A stretch of DNA of 64,000 nt from an uncultured Sulfitobacter sp. (GTDB lineage: Bacteria > Pseudomonadota > Alphaproteobacteria > Rhodobacterales > Rhodobacteraceae), in the NCBI GenBank assembly GCA_947492925.1, contig CANLOQ010000004.1, positions 1-64,000 on the forward strand, read 5' to 3'. Below are positions 63,226-64,000 of the stretch, in pieces. The stretch's first letter is position 1, and the number at the start of each line of letters is the position of its first letter. The notes under the pieces are model-generated. The model saw only the letters and a program-made list of their open reading frames with translations. It made no database searches and was not told where the DNA came from. The position numbers and the translations under genes were made by a program.

Positions 63226-64000
63226 GCCTTGACCCACATCTCACGGGGTGTGGAACAAAAGCATTCGGCACCCGCTTCTGTTATCAGGATCGGTTCGGTA
63301 ATCTCAAGCCCGCCATCGTCGAGCCAGAGCGCGGGCATGAAATGAAATGTCATTCCCGGTTCAAGCAGTGTGGTGTCGCCGCGCCGGAACGAAATTGTCC
63401 GCTCGCCCCAGTCGGGCGGATAGCTGATACCGATGGCATAGCCGCAGCGGCTGTCCTTCTCGAAGCCTGCCTTGTTGAGCGAGATGTTAAAGGCATTGGC
63501 GATGTCCTGTGCCTGATTGCCCGGTCTGGCCTGTTCAAGCGCAACGGCCATCGCATCGAGCACCGCCGCCTCCGCGTCGCGGTATTTTTGCGGGGGTTTG
63601 CCCAGAAACAGGGTACGCGATTGAGGGCATTGATAGCGCCGGTGTGCGCCCGCGATTTCAAAAAAGGTCGCCTCGCCGGTTTGCATGGGTCTGTCGTCCC
63701 ACGTCAGATGCGGGGCGGTCGCATCCATCCCCGAAGGTGCCATTGGAACAATGGCCGGATAATCGCCCCAGTGTCCCTGCGCACCCCGAATGCCGGTGGC
63801 GTAGATTTCGGCGATGAGGTCATTCTTGCGCAGGCCGGGTTCGGCCAGTTCCAGAATGCGGCTGTGCATCGCTTCGACAATCCGCGCGGCGCGGCGCATG
63901 TAGATGATTTCCTGATCAGATTTGATCGCACGTTGCCAGTTCACCAGACCGGTCGCATCGTAGACATTGGCCTGCGGCAGCGCTTGAGTCAGCGCGTGGT
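63222..64000 (-). CDS. doeA: Ectoine hydrolase DoeA, truncated by window edge
   Basis: At least 259 codons of the C-terminal part are in the window; the frame runs off the right end and reads ...HALTQALPQANVYDATGLVNWQRAIKSDQE. M24 (creatinase/aminopeptidase P) fold, with SDQEIIYMRRAARIVEAMH and GYAIGISYPPDWGERTISFRRGDTTLLEPGMTFHFMPALW. DoeA hydrolyses ectoine to N-acetyl-diaminobutyrate. M24 members without all five metal ligands are usual for DoeA. The N-terminal domain lies outside. An internal GTG at 63944 is not the true start. Confidence 0.88.
   Translation of the reverse strand, partial: HALTQALPQANVYDATGLVNWQRAIKSDQEIIYMRRAARIVEAMHSRILELAEPGLRKNDLIAEIYATGIRGAQGHWGDYPAIVPMAPSGMDATAPHLTWDDRPMQTGEATFFEIAGAHRRYQCPQSRTLFLGKPPQKYRDAEAAVLDAMAVALEQARPGNQAQDIANAFNISLNKAGFEKDSRCGYAIGISYPPDWGERTISFRRGDTTLLEPGMTFHFMPALWLDDGGLEITEPILITEAGAECFCSTPREMWVKA

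Noticed and set aside
1-64000. tRNA, rRNA, CRISPR arrays, insertion sequences
   Set aside because: Looked for on both strands by eye; no cloverleaf, regular repeat-spacer pattern or transposase was found. Without a covariance search small RNAs could be missed.

Overview
The window looks like chromosomal DNA of a Rhodobacteraceae alphaproteobacterium of the roseobacter type. This is inferred from the block ruvC-ruvA-ruvB / short unknown gene / ybgC-tolQ-tolR-tolA-tolB-pal-cpoB / tilS / ftsH, from a DUF1127 protein, from the DUF484-xerC pair, from the DoeA/DoeB ectoine-degradation pair at the right edge, and from the many ABC importers typical of marine heterotrophs. Most genes have GC-rich codon use, and several start with GTG or TTG. 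I see no tRNA, rRNA, CRISPR array, insertion sequence, integrase of a mobile element or prophage gene.

Left part, 1-27,100 (housekeeping). The 5' end of fhs is cut by the left edge. It is followed by a MOSC protein, a small membrane protein, ftsH, tilS, the complete Tol-Pal envelope system with its thioesterase, and the RuvABC Holliday-junction set, all read leftwards. Next come a DUF1127 gene facing a small membrane-protein gene across a shared terminator, prmA, a MATE-MFS pair, priA, fructose-6-phosphate aldolase/transaldolase, DUF484-xerC, meaB and hrpB.

Middle, 27,169-31,575 (least understood). An ECF sigma factor and its membrane anti-sigma factor lie directly upstream of three tightly overlapping genes: an M19-like dipeptidase homologue that appears to lack the first metal-binding motif, a 547-residue protein I do not recognise, and a DUF3726-like protein. 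All five read leftwards and may form one operon. This is my best candidate for an undescribed system.

Accessory part, 31,700-45,215. It holds a DsbA-fold isomerase, a DAO-type FAD oxidoreductase, a uronate-dehydrogenase-like epimerase, a sulfatase-family hydrolase, a di-haem peroxidase (MauG/CcpA family) converging on an FG-GAP/UnbV protein, a ROK repressor, and a xylose-type transporter with xylulokinase (xylFHG-xylB). A perfect inverted repeat overlaps the -35 box of the xylF promoter and is a candidate ROK operator.

Right part, 45,414-64,000. First is a phosphonate/organophosphate-type uptake locus (DUF1045 2H phosphoesterase, HAD phosphatase, phnD-C-E-E, a second HAD) with no C-P lyase in view. 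Then comes an oligopeptide-type ABC importer (oppA-B-C-D-F) transcribed away from a MarR regulator that heads an operon of creatininase-family hydrolase, ketopantoate-reductase-like enzyme, SDR, M20 peptidase and DMT exporter. Two near-identical palindromes lie between oppA and marR. The window closes with doeB and a truncated doeA. In three importers (xyl, phn, opp) a strong hairpin separates the binding-protein gene from the next transporter gene, which would favour excess binding protein.
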